Shown: positions 7,880 through 15,236 of the stretch, piece after piece
Layout of the letters: each line of letters begins with the position of its first letter
Numbering within the stretch: position 1 is the first letter of the stretch
Source of the DNA: Streptococcus orisasini
GTDB taxonomy: Bacteria > Bacillota > Bacilli > Lactobacillales > Streptococcaceae
Assembly: GCF_001431045.1 (NCBI RefSeq)
Contig: NZ_BCLE01000027.1
Span: 1 to 34,335 of the forward strand
Length of the DNA stretch: 34,335 bases
Direction of reading: 5' to 3'
Program-made: the position numbers and the translations under genes
Notes under the pieces: generated by a model
Database searches by the model: none
Told to the model about the DNA's origin: nothing
The model's input: only the letters and a program-made list of their open reading frames with translations

Positions 7880-8060
7880 TTCTTCACAGAAATAATAACC
7901 AAGAAATAGGGGTGTGAATAGAATATCCAGCAAATCCGGCTAAAAGTCCACCAATTATAGCGCCGCCGATTGATCACCCTTGTTCCCCCAAAAAACTTCG
8001 GCTGAAAGAGCAGTACAGTCTTTAGAAACTGTTTTTAGGTGACAGTTATTAAGGCGACTT
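7880..8060 (-). pseudogene. possible decayed membrane-protein fragment in a 475-bp gap
   Basis: Between 7843 and 8317 there is no intact gene. On the minus strand, about 8030 down to 7880, one frame reads ...SFLGEQG, a TGA, then SIGGAIIGGLLAGFAGYSI and a further short hydrophobic run. This glycine-rich transmembrane-like pattern resembles a transporter helix pair. A remnant of a lost membrane-protein gene is plausible, but it is too short to name. The rest of the gap (about 8060-8195) shows nothing clear. Confidence 0.25.
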
Positions 8061-8199
8061 GCAAAAAATGATTTAAAAGATGTTTAGAAAGAATCACAGA
8101 AGACTTGCCTCCATGAAAAGACTATTTCAAACAGCTTTTCAGACAGGAAAAACATAGGAACATTCTTTTTTAGAAATTGGAAATATGCTTTTGTTAAAA

Positions 8200-8275
8200 A
8201 ATACAAAAAAATTTGTATTGCTGCTGTAATTTTATTAGAAATTACAAAAGAATAGTTTTTCCCCTGTGATATGAT
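8200..8275 (+). promoter_or_regulatory. promoter and paired inverted repeats of the second flavoprotein
   Basis: Two perfect inverted repeats lie 26 bp apart centre to centre. The first is AATACAAA (8200-8207) with TTTGTATT (8212-8219). The second is TGTAATTT (8225-8232) with AAATTACA (8239-8246). An extended -10 (TGA then TATGAT, 8267-8275) follows, with no good -35. The repeats would be centred near -73 and -47 from a start around 8282, the layout of an activator-dependent promoter. Confidence 0.6.
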
Positions 8276-8317
8276 GGCATTGACTAAAAGAATTAATTTG
8301 ATGCAGGAGGAAGAGCA

Positions 8318-10060
8318 ATGTCTGTATTAAAAGATGGTAAGTACAAGGGATGCGGTCAAGGACAGCATGGGGACTATAATGTTGAAGTAGAAATTTTTGA
8401 TCATAAAATTAAGGAAGTTAGGGTTTTAGGGGATCATGGAACGCCTGCTTATCCGGACAAGGCAGCCGGCACTATTCCAGAACGTATTGTTGCCAGCCAG
8501 TCAACAGAAGTGGATGCTGTCAGTGGTGCGACCGTGTCTTCGCATGCTATTATGGATGCGGTTAAAGATGCCCTGAAAAAAGCAGGCTTAAAAGAAAATC
8601 TGGATTTGTCTGACAGAGATATTAGCGTGGATGTTGCTGTTGTTGCCGCAGGCCCTGCAGGTTTGGCTGCAGCTGTTGCTGCTGCGGAAGGGGGGTTATC
8701 GGTTGCTGTTTTTGAAAAGCAAGGAATGACAGGCGGTACAGCCAACATGGGAATGGGACCGCTGGGGATTGATACTAAAATTCAAAAGTCGATGTTTAAT
8801 GACATTTCTGTCAAGGAAGCCTTGACCAAACAAATGGAATACACCCACTATCGTGTGGACAGCGATTTAGTAGAGACTTATTTCAGTTTATCCAGTGATA
8901 CCATTGACTGGCTGCAAAAGATGGGGGTTAAATTTGCCGGTGCCTTCCGCTATTTCAAGGAATCAGAAGCCACTTGGCATATTGTCGATAATGACGGTAA
9001 AATTGGTCCTGGTGCCGCAGCGCCGATGAATAAGGCTTTAACAGCGCGTGCCAAAGAATTGGGAGTAAGCTTCTATCTTAATACGCCAGTGGATGATTTG
9101 CTGCTTGAGAATGGCAAAGTCACAGGCCTAGAGGCAAGGAGTAAGGACGGTCAGAAAATCACTGCTCATGCTAAGGCCGTTGTCGTGGCAACAGGTGGTT
9201 TTGGCTCCAATCCTCAGATGATTGAAGAGGAATTTGGCTACAAATTAAATGAAAACTTCTATACGTTTAATGTTCCTGGTATCACGGGTGAAGGGCTTAA
9301 AATGATGTGGAAGGCTGGTGCTCAAAAATTTGGCCTGGCTTCTGAAATCATTTTTGTGCTGCCGCATAATCTGGAATACATGATTGCAGACGGTGTTCTT
9401 CGCCAGCCTAATCTTTTGATCAATCAGCGCGGTGAGCGTTTTATGAACGAAGGCTTGATGGGTAATACGACCTTTGCAGGCAATGCTATTGATTTGCAGC
9501 CCGGTCATTATGCTTACTGCATTATGGACCGAAAAATTCTAAAAAGTTATCAAGAAAAGGGACCGGATATTGTTGATTTGGTGCATCCTGTTCAAGGCTT
9601 TCATATGATTGATCAAGACATTGCCAAGGCTAAAGAAAATGGCTATGAAGCCATTATCACTGCTGATAATCTTGCAGAACTTGCTGATAAACTGGCCATT
9701 CCGCTCGATAAACTCCAAGAAACAGTAGATAACTACAACCGTTACTGTGCTCAGGGCGTAGATGAAAAATTCTTCAAAGATGAAAAATTCCTGCATCCTT
9801 TAACAGGTGAAGGCGGTTATCTGGTGGGCAAATATTATGTTGGTGCTTATGGTACTATGGGCGGTGTGCGCATCAATGCTCACTGTCAGGTCTTGGGAGA
9901 AGATGACCAAGTCATTCCAGGACTTTACAGTGCGGGTTCAGATGCCAATACCATTTATGGAGATAGCTATAACTTTACGCTCCCAGGCAACTCGATGGGC
10001 TTTGCGGTCAACTCAGGCCGTATGGCAGGACAAGCTCTGGCTGAGCTTTTAAAAGAATAA
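8318..10060 (+). CDS. FMN-bind/FAD flavoprotein reductase, second copy
   Basis: This 580-aa protein starts at an ATG with a strong AGGAGG upstream. It has the same domain order as the flavoprotein at 4942. The FMN-bind domain (1-95) has SGAT at 69-72, with Thr72 the likely flavinylated residue. The FAD domain starts near 104, and its first glycine is replaced (AAGPAGLAAA at 110-119). By eye, the fumarate-reductase arginines are missing: the stretch after RFMNE reads GLMGN, and the C-terminal NRLGGN position reads FTLPGN. The two paralogues are clearly divergent and probably act on different bonds or intermediates. No signal peptide is present. Its own promoter carries two inverted repeats. 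It converges on the PucR-type regulator through a shared terminator. Confidence 0.85.
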   Translation: MSVLKDGKYKGCGQGQHGDYNVEVEIFDHKIKEVRVLGDHGTPAYPDKAAGTIPERIVASQSTEVDAVSGATVSSHAIMDAVKDALKKAGLKENLDLSDRDISVDVAVVAAGPAGLAAAVAAAEGGLSVAVFEKQGMTGGTANMGMGPLGIDTKIQKSMFNDISVKEALTKQMEYTHYRVDSDLVETYFSLSSDTIDWLQKMGVKFAGAFRYFKESEATWHIVDNDGKIGPGAAAPMNKALTARAKELGVSFYLNTPVDDLLLENGKVTGLEARSKDGQKITAHAKAVVVATGGFGSNPQMIEEEFGYKLNENFYTFNVPGITGEGLKMMWKAGAQKFGLASEIIFVLPHNLEYMIADGVLRQPNLLINQRGERFMNEGLMGNTTFAGNAIDLQPGHYAYCIMDRKILKSYQEKGPDIVDLVHPVQGFHMIDQDIAKAKENGYEAIITADNLAELADKLAIPLDKLQETVDNYNRYCAQGVDEKFFKDEKFLHPLTGEGGYLVGKYYVGAYGTMGGVRINAHCQVLGEDDQVIPGLYSAGSDANTIYGDSYNFTLPGNSMGFAVNSGRMAGQALAELLKE

Positions 10061-10068
10061 AAAAATTA

Positions 10069-10125
10069 GGGACAGACCTATTGACTAGCAGTCAGTCATG
10101 TAGGCCTGTCCCATTTTGGGTTTTT
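10069..10125. terminator. bidirectional intrinsic terminator
   Basis: GGGACAG (10069-10075) pairs with CTGTCCC (10106-10112), continued by CCTA/TAGG and an inner TGACT/AGTCA stem. A and T tracts on both sides serve the converging flavoprotein and regulator genes. Confidence 0.85.
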
Positions 10126-11716
10126 ATAAATAATTTAGATCATTTTTAAGGATCCAGTCTTGATTGCTGATATCTCCGACCTGAAAGAGCTGGACCAGTG
10201 AATCGTAGTAGGTTTTAAGAAGCAGCCAGTCCTTTAAATCATTTTGCAAAATCTTCTTAATTTGCTTGATTCTATAACGAAGAGTATTGGCGTGAAGCCA
10301 CATGCACTGAGCAATGGTGTCAATTTCCTGATTAAATAAGATATAGTGGGCTAAGGTCGCTAGCAGTTGACTGTTTTTAGCCTGATCATGTTCCAGCAAC
10401 TTTAAAATATCCGGATGGATAAAGGCAGGGTAGCTAGTTCGATGCAGATCAAGAGTGATGAGACTGCTGAGGTAGCGGTAAGAAAAAAGGTGTCCCTGTA
10501 AATGATATTTCTGAACAATTTGATCAACCTGACTGGCCTGCTGAAACATTTGCCTGAACAATGTAAAATCATAAAAGATATGGCTGGTTGATAGATGCAG
10601 GTTAGCCGTTTTACAAAACTGAAAGAGTTCTTCGGTGTTTTTTTGGAGAAAATTTTTCTGCTGTCCTGATACCAAAAAGACTAATTTATTTTCATAAAAC
10701 ATGTATAAGGCATTGCTTAACAGTTTTTGAAGCTGCTGTGCGATGACCAGACGGTTGGTTTCATTAGTCTTTTGATCGATGAAAGAGATCACTAGAACGC
10801 GCTTGTAGTTGAGTATATTTAATTTCATTTTTTCAATTTGCTGATTGGAAACAGCAATCTTAGCATCATGTCTGTCAACCAAGGCTTGAAGAAAATAGGA
10901 ATAAGAGGCTTCCTTATTCATCAAATAGTTGCGGTCATGCGTAAAAGCAAGAGCAATTAAGCGCGAAAAGTGCATAAAGACAATCATGTCTTCCTCTGTT
11001 ATGGGCTGGTTTTGTTCATAAACCATGAGACGCCCAAGTACAGTACCATTGAGCCGAATAAAATCAACCAGAGTTCGGTGTTTTAAAATAGGATTTGCAA
11101 ATAGGTAAGGCTTGCCTGTTTCCTGCAGAATTTGATCGATCTTTAATTGTTTTAACTGTTCCAAATCAGTTTTTAGAATATGGCCGCGCTGCCTTTCCTG
11201 CTGAATGATGTGACTTTCATTTTTATCAATCGGCGGAAAAGCAATATAATTGCCCAAACTGTCTAAAATAAAAACAGGATTGCCAAAGATGCGACTGCCA
11301 ATTTCAGTTAAATTTTGAAAATTAGCACCGGAAAAAACAGCATGATAGGCTTCTTCAAGCCTTTCAAGAGCCACATAGTTAATGTGCAGCTGTTTTTTGA
11401 TGATTTTGGTAACCTGCTTAAGGATCTGATTGTTTTCGACCAAAATAATAGTGGCATTAGGAAAATATTGGCAGAATTCAGCGAGTATATTTTCTTCAGG
11501 CTGCAGGCACAGCAAGGTGAGTTCTTCCTCTCTTACGGCTGCTGGCTGTTGAGAAAAGGGCTCCCGAATAATATACAATTTTCCTGCGCAATGCTCGCTA
11601 AGAGCTTGTTCCCAGCTGCATTCGTGAAAATCTCTGATATTAATTTGCAGATTGCCAAACTGGACGATATGGATATTTTCCTTGCTTAAAGCTGTAATAA
11701 TATTATCTAAACGCAT
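10124..11716 (-). CDS. PucR/CdaR-family transcriptional regulator
   Basis: This 530-aa regulator is encoded on the minus strand. I chose the ATG at 11716 because AAAGGTG lies just upstream; GTG or ATG starts 6-9 bases earlier are possible. The C-terminus has the PucR-type helix-turn-helix (EIDTIAQCMWLHANTLRYRI, about 470-490). The N-terminal part (about 1-140) fits a PucR-like sensory domain and the middle a GAF-like/GGDEF-like region. Relatives (PucR, CdaR) mostly activate catabolic genes in response to the substrate. It is divergent from the thiolase-module operon and convergent with the second flavoprotein, so it is the best candidate regulator of the island. The inducer is unknown. Confidence 0.82.
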   Translation of the reverse strand: MRLDNIITALSKENIHIVQFGNLQINIRDFHECSWEQALSEHCAGKLYIIREPFSQQPAAVREEELTLLCLQPEENILAEFCQYFPNATIILVENNQILKQVTKIIKKQLHINYVALERLEEAYHAVFSGANFQNLTEIGSRIFGNPVFILDSLGNYIAFPPIDKNESHIIQQERQRGHILKTDLEQLKQLKIDQILQETGKPYLFANPILKHRTLVDFIRLNGTVLGRLMVYEQNQPITEEDMIVFMHFSRLIALAFTHDRNYLMNKEASYSYFLQALVDRHDAKIAVSNQQIEKMKLNILNYKRVLVISFIDQKTNETNRLVIAQQLQKLLSNALYMFYENKLVFLVSGQQKNFLQKNTEELFQFCKTANLHLSTSHIFYDFTLFRQMFQQASQVDQIVQKYHLQGHLFSYRYLSSLITLDLHRTSYPAFIHPDILKLLEHDQAKNSQLLATLAHYILFNQEIDTIAQCMWLHANTLRYRIKQIKKILQNDLKDWLLLKTYYDSLVQLFQVGDISNQDWILKNDLNYL

Positions 11717-11834
11717 GGCCATCACCTTTGTAGTATTCTACAAGAATTATAACATCTTTTCTAATATTTTCGTAAGATGATACTAAATAATTATAAAATT
11801 GAAGACTTATAATCAAATTGTGAAGGGGGATGAG
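11717..11834. promoter_or_regulatory. divergent control region between the PucR-type gene and the acyl module
   Basis: This 118-bp AT-rich region contains two nested inverted repeats, TAGTAT (11731-11736)/ATACTA (11780-11785) and CATCTT (11753-11758)/AAGATG (11774-11779), and a smaller ATTC/GAAT repeat (11735-11747). A -10-like TATAAT (11808-11813) precedes the small membrane gene. The -35 is not clear. A regulator site is likely but its extent is not resolved. Confidence 0.5.
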
Positions 11835-12014
11835 ATGGCAAAACTTAAATTTGATGTTGTGATGACTGTTGCTTTGAGTATGGTTTCGCTGTTTCTTTTA
11901 AAACAATTATTGGGAATTCTTAATTTTGTTATTCCAACCGTTGAAGGTTTTACGATTGCTATGATTCTGGCAAGCTTTCTGCCCTTGGATAGTTGGGGGA
12001 AAAGAAGTCGCTAA
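11835..12014 (+). CDS. 59-aa two-helix membrane protein, unknown
   Basis: A small ORF starts at the ATG at 11835 with GAAGGGGG 5 bases upstream, an unusually strong ribosome binding site. It has two hydrophobic helices (about residues 8-25 and 33-50) with a short basic tail (WGKRSR). It is the first gene after the divergent control region and precedes the acyl module by about 210 bp. I do not recognise a family. It could be a small membrane partner of the module enzymes or of an uptake system; both are guesses. Confidence 0.6.
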   Translation: MAKLKFDVVMTVALSMVSLFLLKQLLGILNFVIPTVEGFTIAMILASFLPLDSWGKRSR

Positions 12015-12227
12015 GAAAGTATGACTGTCAGGGATGACAGGGTATTAATCTTGATTAATGTGACCAGCATTATTTTTATCTTAAAATTTCAAAGCCATTC
12101 CTTAGGTCAAAGAGCAATCATCACATGAGGCCTGCCCATTTTTTAGTTGCCTGCCATTATCGTTTCGGTGATAAAGGCTAAGTGGTATCTAAGAAAGCAA
12201 AGAAAATCATTAAAAAGGGGTAAGATT
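12015..12227 (+). other. 213-bp spacer with two small hairpins
   Basis: CTGTCA (12025-12030) and TGACAG (12035-12040) form a hairpin with a GGGA loop. ATTAATC (12044-12050) and GATTAAT (12053-12059) form a near-continuous palindrome. No T-run follows them directly. They could be leader structures or operator sites for the thiolase module. No gene is seen. Confidence 0.4.
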
Positions 12228-13529
12228 ATGGAACGTCAAGGTGTTATGAACCGCACAACTTTAAAGCCTTATGGCAGAAGTGTATCAATTATTGGTGTCG
12301 GCTGCACGCCATTCATGGAAATTCTGGGAAGTCCTGAAACCCAAGGTTTAACAGAAGGAGAATTGTTTGGTTATGCTGCGATTGAAGCAATGAAGGATGC
12401 TGGTGTTGAGCCTAAAGATATTGACTATTATTTTCACGGTCAAGCCAATCCTAATTTTGTGTCAGAATACATTACGCCCAATATGCAGGTAGCCAATTGG
12501 TTTGGCATGAAGGGAAAAGGCTCTATGCACCATTCAGAAGCCTGCTGTACGGGTTATCTGGCTCTTGAAATTGCTGCTCTGGCGGTTGCTTCTGGTAAAT
12601 ATGACATAGTACTTTCAGGCTCTGCTGATATGGGAGCAAGCTTGCCTGTTGAAGGACAGCCTGCCCACAAGAGACGTGAATTTACTTTGGAAGAATTTAA
12701 TACCTCGCTTAAATATATCTACGATCGTGCCTATACAAGAGGCATGCAGGCCGGAATGTACACAGTTTTTGATGATTTAGCAGCACTTTATGCGCGTGAT
12801 CACAGGCTGGATGCGAAAACAATGGACGATGTTCTTTGTGCTATGGCCATCAATAATCGCTATAATGCCTCTAAGAATCCCTTAGCAAAACTACAGACTA
12901 CTTATGAAGACATTGCCAAAGAAAAAGGAATGCTTGATGCCATGCAGTACATGCACTCGCCCTTTAATCCTAAAATTGGCGATTATATGCGTGTTAGCGG
13001 TTTGGAAGAGCGCAGTGAAGGTGCTGCAGCCGTGATTGTCTGCCCAACGGAGATGGCCTATAAGTACACAGATCATCCAATCGAAATTTTAGGAACTGGT
13101 TCTTCAGCACTAGAGGCTTCTAATCCGCATTTGGAACGCCGAGCTACGCGTGAAGCCTGCCGCCAAGTTTATGCCTTAACAGGGGTCAAACCGAGTGAAA
13201 TTGACCTGTTCTTTGCTAATGACTTTGTCATTACTTCACACTTGGATGCTGCTGAAATTGCAGGTTACCTTCCTCAAAAAGATGGCTATAAATATGTTTT
13301 AGATGGCCGTACGCGCTTTGATGGTGATAAGCCTATTAATACCAATGGTGGCCGGACATCTTTCGGTCATGCACATGCAGCATCAGGTTTGGCAGATGTT
13401 TACGAAGCTGTTAAGCAAATGCGCGGTGAATGTGGTGAGCGTCAAGTCAAAAAGCTGCCAAAAACAACTATGCTGCGCGGTTTTGGCGGAGGTCAGAATT
13501 TGTCTGCAACGATTTTAAGGACGTTATGA
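12228..13529 (+). CDS. thiolase-like enzyme (SCP-x/PhlC-type)
   Basis: This 433-aa protein starts at the ATG at 12228 with AAAAGGGG 7 bases upstream; the frame is open further upstream but lacks a ribosome site. The thiolase fold is marked by Cys106 in SEACCTGY (acyl-enzyme nucleophile position), NGGRTSFGHAHAASG with His381 as base, and a closing GFGGGQN where biosynthetic thiolases have CGGG. It most resembles SCP-x-type thiolases that pair with DUF35 proteins, such as PhlC (phloroglucinol C-acyltransferase), archaeal acetoacetyl-CoA thiolase and Ltp2 retro-aldolases. It probably makes or breaks a C-C bond with an acyl thioester. The partner DUF35 gene follows 13 bp later. The direction and substrate are unresolved. 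Confidence 0.85.
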   Translation: MERQGVMNRTTLKPYGRSVSIIGVGCTPFMEILGSPETQGLTEGELFGYAAIEAMKDAGVEPKDIDYYFHGQANPNFVSEYITPNMQVANWFGMKGKGSMHHSEACCTGYLALEIAALAVASGKYDIVLSGSADMGASLPVEGQPAHKRREFTLEEFNTSLKYIYDRAYTRGMQAGMYTVFDDLAALYARDHRLDAKTMDDVLCAMAINNRYNASKNPLAKLQTTYEDIAKEKGMLDAMQYMHSPFNPKIGDYMRVSGLEERSEGAAAVIVCPTEMAYKYTDHPIEILGTGSSALEASNPHLERRATREACRQVYALTGVKPSEIDLFFANDFVITSHLDAAEIAGYLPQKDGYKYVLDGRTRFDGDKPINTNGGRTSFGHAHAASGLADVYEAVKQMRGECGERQVKKLPKTTMLRGFGGGQNLSATILRTL

Positions 13530-13542
13530 AAGGTGAGGTAAG

Positions 13543-13968
13543 ATGATGGAAAAAATTGTAAAAACCTACTATGACGCTTTAGATGAAGGGAAATTATTGG
13601 GCCGTCAGTGTTCTGGCTGCGGAGCAGTTGAATTTCCACCGGTTCTGACCTGCAATTCCTGTGGTGAGCTGCATGATATGAAATGGGTAGAAATTTCAGG
13701 CAAAGGCAAAATGATTGACTTCTTTTTGCCCGGCATGATGACCCACCAGCCAATCAACGATGACATGAAACCTTATGCTTATGGTTCTGTTGAAATTGAA
13801 GAGGGTGCTTATTTTAACTGTATTATCAAAGGTGTTAAGAAGAAAAACCGTGATTTCATGGAGGCTCATTTGCCAAATGTTCCCGTGCATGCCATTATTG
13901 TGCCGCGTGATGGTTACAAGATGGTTGTCTTTGAAGTTGATGAAGAATTTTTAGCACAAGCCAAATAG
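13543..13968 (+). CDS. DUF35 zinc-ribbon/OB-fold protein, thiolase partner
   Basis: A 141-aa protein (the ATG at 13546 is equally likely) with GGTGAGG upstream. The zinc ribbon uses Cys23, 26, 37 and 40 (C-x2-C-x10-C-x2-C), followed by an OB-fold (about 48-135). Proteins of this family bind thiolase-like enzymes and help channel the CoA or acyl substrate: PhlB with PhlC, ChsH2 with Ltp2, and the DUF35 subunit of archaeal thiolase/HMG-CoA synthase. The gene lies directly after the thiolase-like gene in the same operon, which fits a stable complex. It has no catalytic motif of its own. Confidence 0.88.
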   Translation: MMEKIVKTYYDALDEGKLLGRQCSGCGAVEFPPVLTCNSCGELHDMKWVEISGKGKMIDFFLPGMMTHQPINDDMKPYAYGSVEIEEGAYFNCIIKGVKKKNRDFMEAHLPNVPVHAIIVPRDGYKMVVFEVDEEFLAQAK

Positions 13969-13983
13969 AAAAGAGGAAATAAG

Positions 13984-14217
13984 ATGTCAGAATTGGAACA
14001 AGAAGTACTTGCATTAGTAGCACAAGCTTTTAACAAGGACAAAAGCGAGCTGACTTTAGACACTCATTTTAAAGAAGAACTGGCAGCATCATCGCTTTTG
14101 ATGGTCAGTCTCATTGCCAACATTGAAGATGAACTGGATGTCATGATTCCCATTTCAGAAGCTGCAAAATTCAAAACAATTGCTGACTTAGTGAAAGCGG
14201 TGGAAGCAGAAATGTAG
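13984..14217 (+). CDS. stand-alone acyl carrier protein
   Basis: This 77-aa acidic four-helix carrier has the predicted 4'-phosphopantetheine serine at Ser37 in AASSLLMV. Most ACPs have Asp-Ser-Leu here; this one has Ser-Ser-Leu, with hydrophobic residues after it. It has its own ribosome site (AGAGGAAA) 15 bp after the DUF35 gene and is followed at once by the phosphate acyltransferase. A dedicated ACP in a thiolase and acid-kinase operon suggests that the acyl group travels on ACP rather than only on CoA. It needs a phosphopantetheinyl transferase, which is not in the window and would be AcpS from elsewhere. Confidence 0.85.
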   Translation: MSELEQEVLALVAQAFNKDKSELTLDTHFKEELAASSLLMVSLIANIEDELDVMIPISEAAKFKTIADLVKAVEAEM

Positions 14218-14226
14218 GTGATGGCA

Positions 14227-15222
14227 ATGGATGTTATGGAAAAAATTTATCATAAAGCTAAGGAAAGGCCGGCACGAATGGTCTTTCCTGAAGCCGATGA
14301 CAGCAAAATGCTGCAGGCAGCTTTTGAAGCGGCTAAGGCAGGCTGCATTCGTCCTCTTTTGGTAGGAAATCCTGCAGTTATTAAAGAGCTTTGCCGCGAA
14401 AACGAACTTGATGCGTCACTTTTTGACATTTATGATTTAGCAGACCAAAGCCTGCAGGAAGACATAATGAGTCACTATGCTGACTATCCTTACGCTATTT
14501 TTAAAGGAAAGTCTCTAAAACGCCGTATGGCGGATCCTTTGTATTATGCGCTGGTCTTAACAGCTATTGGCAAGGCTGATGCTGCTTTTGCCGGGATTTC
14601 TCATCCGACTGGCGATATCATTCTGGCCGGTCAGAGTATCCTTGGCTTAAAAGAAGGCATTAAGACTGTTTCCAGCTGCGGGATTATGGATATTCCAGGT
14701 TTTGCTGGTTCGGAGGGACAGTTGTTGGCCTTTGGTGATGCTGCTGTTTGTCAAAACCCTGATGCTCAGGATTTAGCTAGTATTGCTATTTCTGCTTGTG
14801 AAGCAGTGCAGGCTCTTTTTGATTGGGAGCCGCGCTGTGCCCTGCTTTCCTACTCCACTTTAGGCAGCGGAAGCGGAGAATTAGTTGATAAAGTCACTGA
14901 TGCTGTGAGGATTGCACAAGAACAACGCCCTGATTTGCAAATCGAAGGTGAATTTCAATTAGATACGGCTGTTAATTCAGCTGCAGCCAGCAAGAAAATT
15001 TCAGGTAGATCAAGGGTTGCCGGTAAAGCCAATGTCCTTATCTATCCAGACCTAAATGCTGGCAATATCGGAGTCAAACTGGTTCAGCAATTTGCTCACG
15101 CAGATGCCTACGGACCAATGATTACCGGCATGAATAAGGTTATCAGCGACTGTTCACGCAGTGCACCAGTGTCTGAATTAGTTGGCAATATTGCTTTGAC
15201 AGCCGTTCGTGCTATGTATTAG
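14227..15222 (+). CDS. phosphate acyltransferase (Pta/Ptb family)
   Basis: A protein of 331 aa if started at the ATG at 14227 (AGG at 14216-14218 gives good spacing); ATG at 14221 or GTG at 14218 would add 2-3 residues. The sequence fits the phosphate acetyl/butaryl transferase family throughout: FAGISHPTGDIILAGQSILG, LSYSTLGSGSGE, and the C-terminal YPDLNAGNIG, AYGPMITGMNK and DCSRSAPV blocks. It would swap an acyl group between a thioester (CoA or ACP) and phosphate. The acyl chain preferred cannot be read. It overlaps the ACP stop region, so translation is coupled. Mutans streptococci normally have a separate housekeeping pta-ackA pathway, so this is likely a specialised second copy. Confidence 0.88.
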   Translation: MDVMEKIYHKAKERPARMVFPEADDSKMLQAAFEAAKAGCIRPLLVGNPAVIKELCRENELDASLFDIYDLADQSLQEDIMSHYADYPYAIFKGKSLKRRMADPLYYALVLTAIGKADAAFAGISHPTGDIILAGQSILGLKEGIKTVSSCGIMDIPGFAGSEGQLLAFGDAAVCQNPDAQDLASIAISACEAVQALFDWEPRCALLSYSTLGSGSGELVDKVTDAVRIAQEQRPDLQIEGEFQLDTAVNSAAASKKISGRSRVAGKANVLIYPDLNAGNIGVKLVQQFAHADAYGPMITGMNKVISDCSRSAPVSELVGNIALTAVRAMY

Positions 15223-15236
15223 AAGTAGGTGATGTG

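Noticed and set aside
11315..11689. 124-codon plus-strand frame opposite the PucR-type gene
   Set aside because: Antisense shadow without ribosome site or similarity that I recognise.
12147..12227. 27-codon upstream extension of the thiolase-like protein
   Set aside because: No ribosome site at the earlier start; AAAAGGGG fits the ATG at 12228, and the extension is basic and unlike thiolases.
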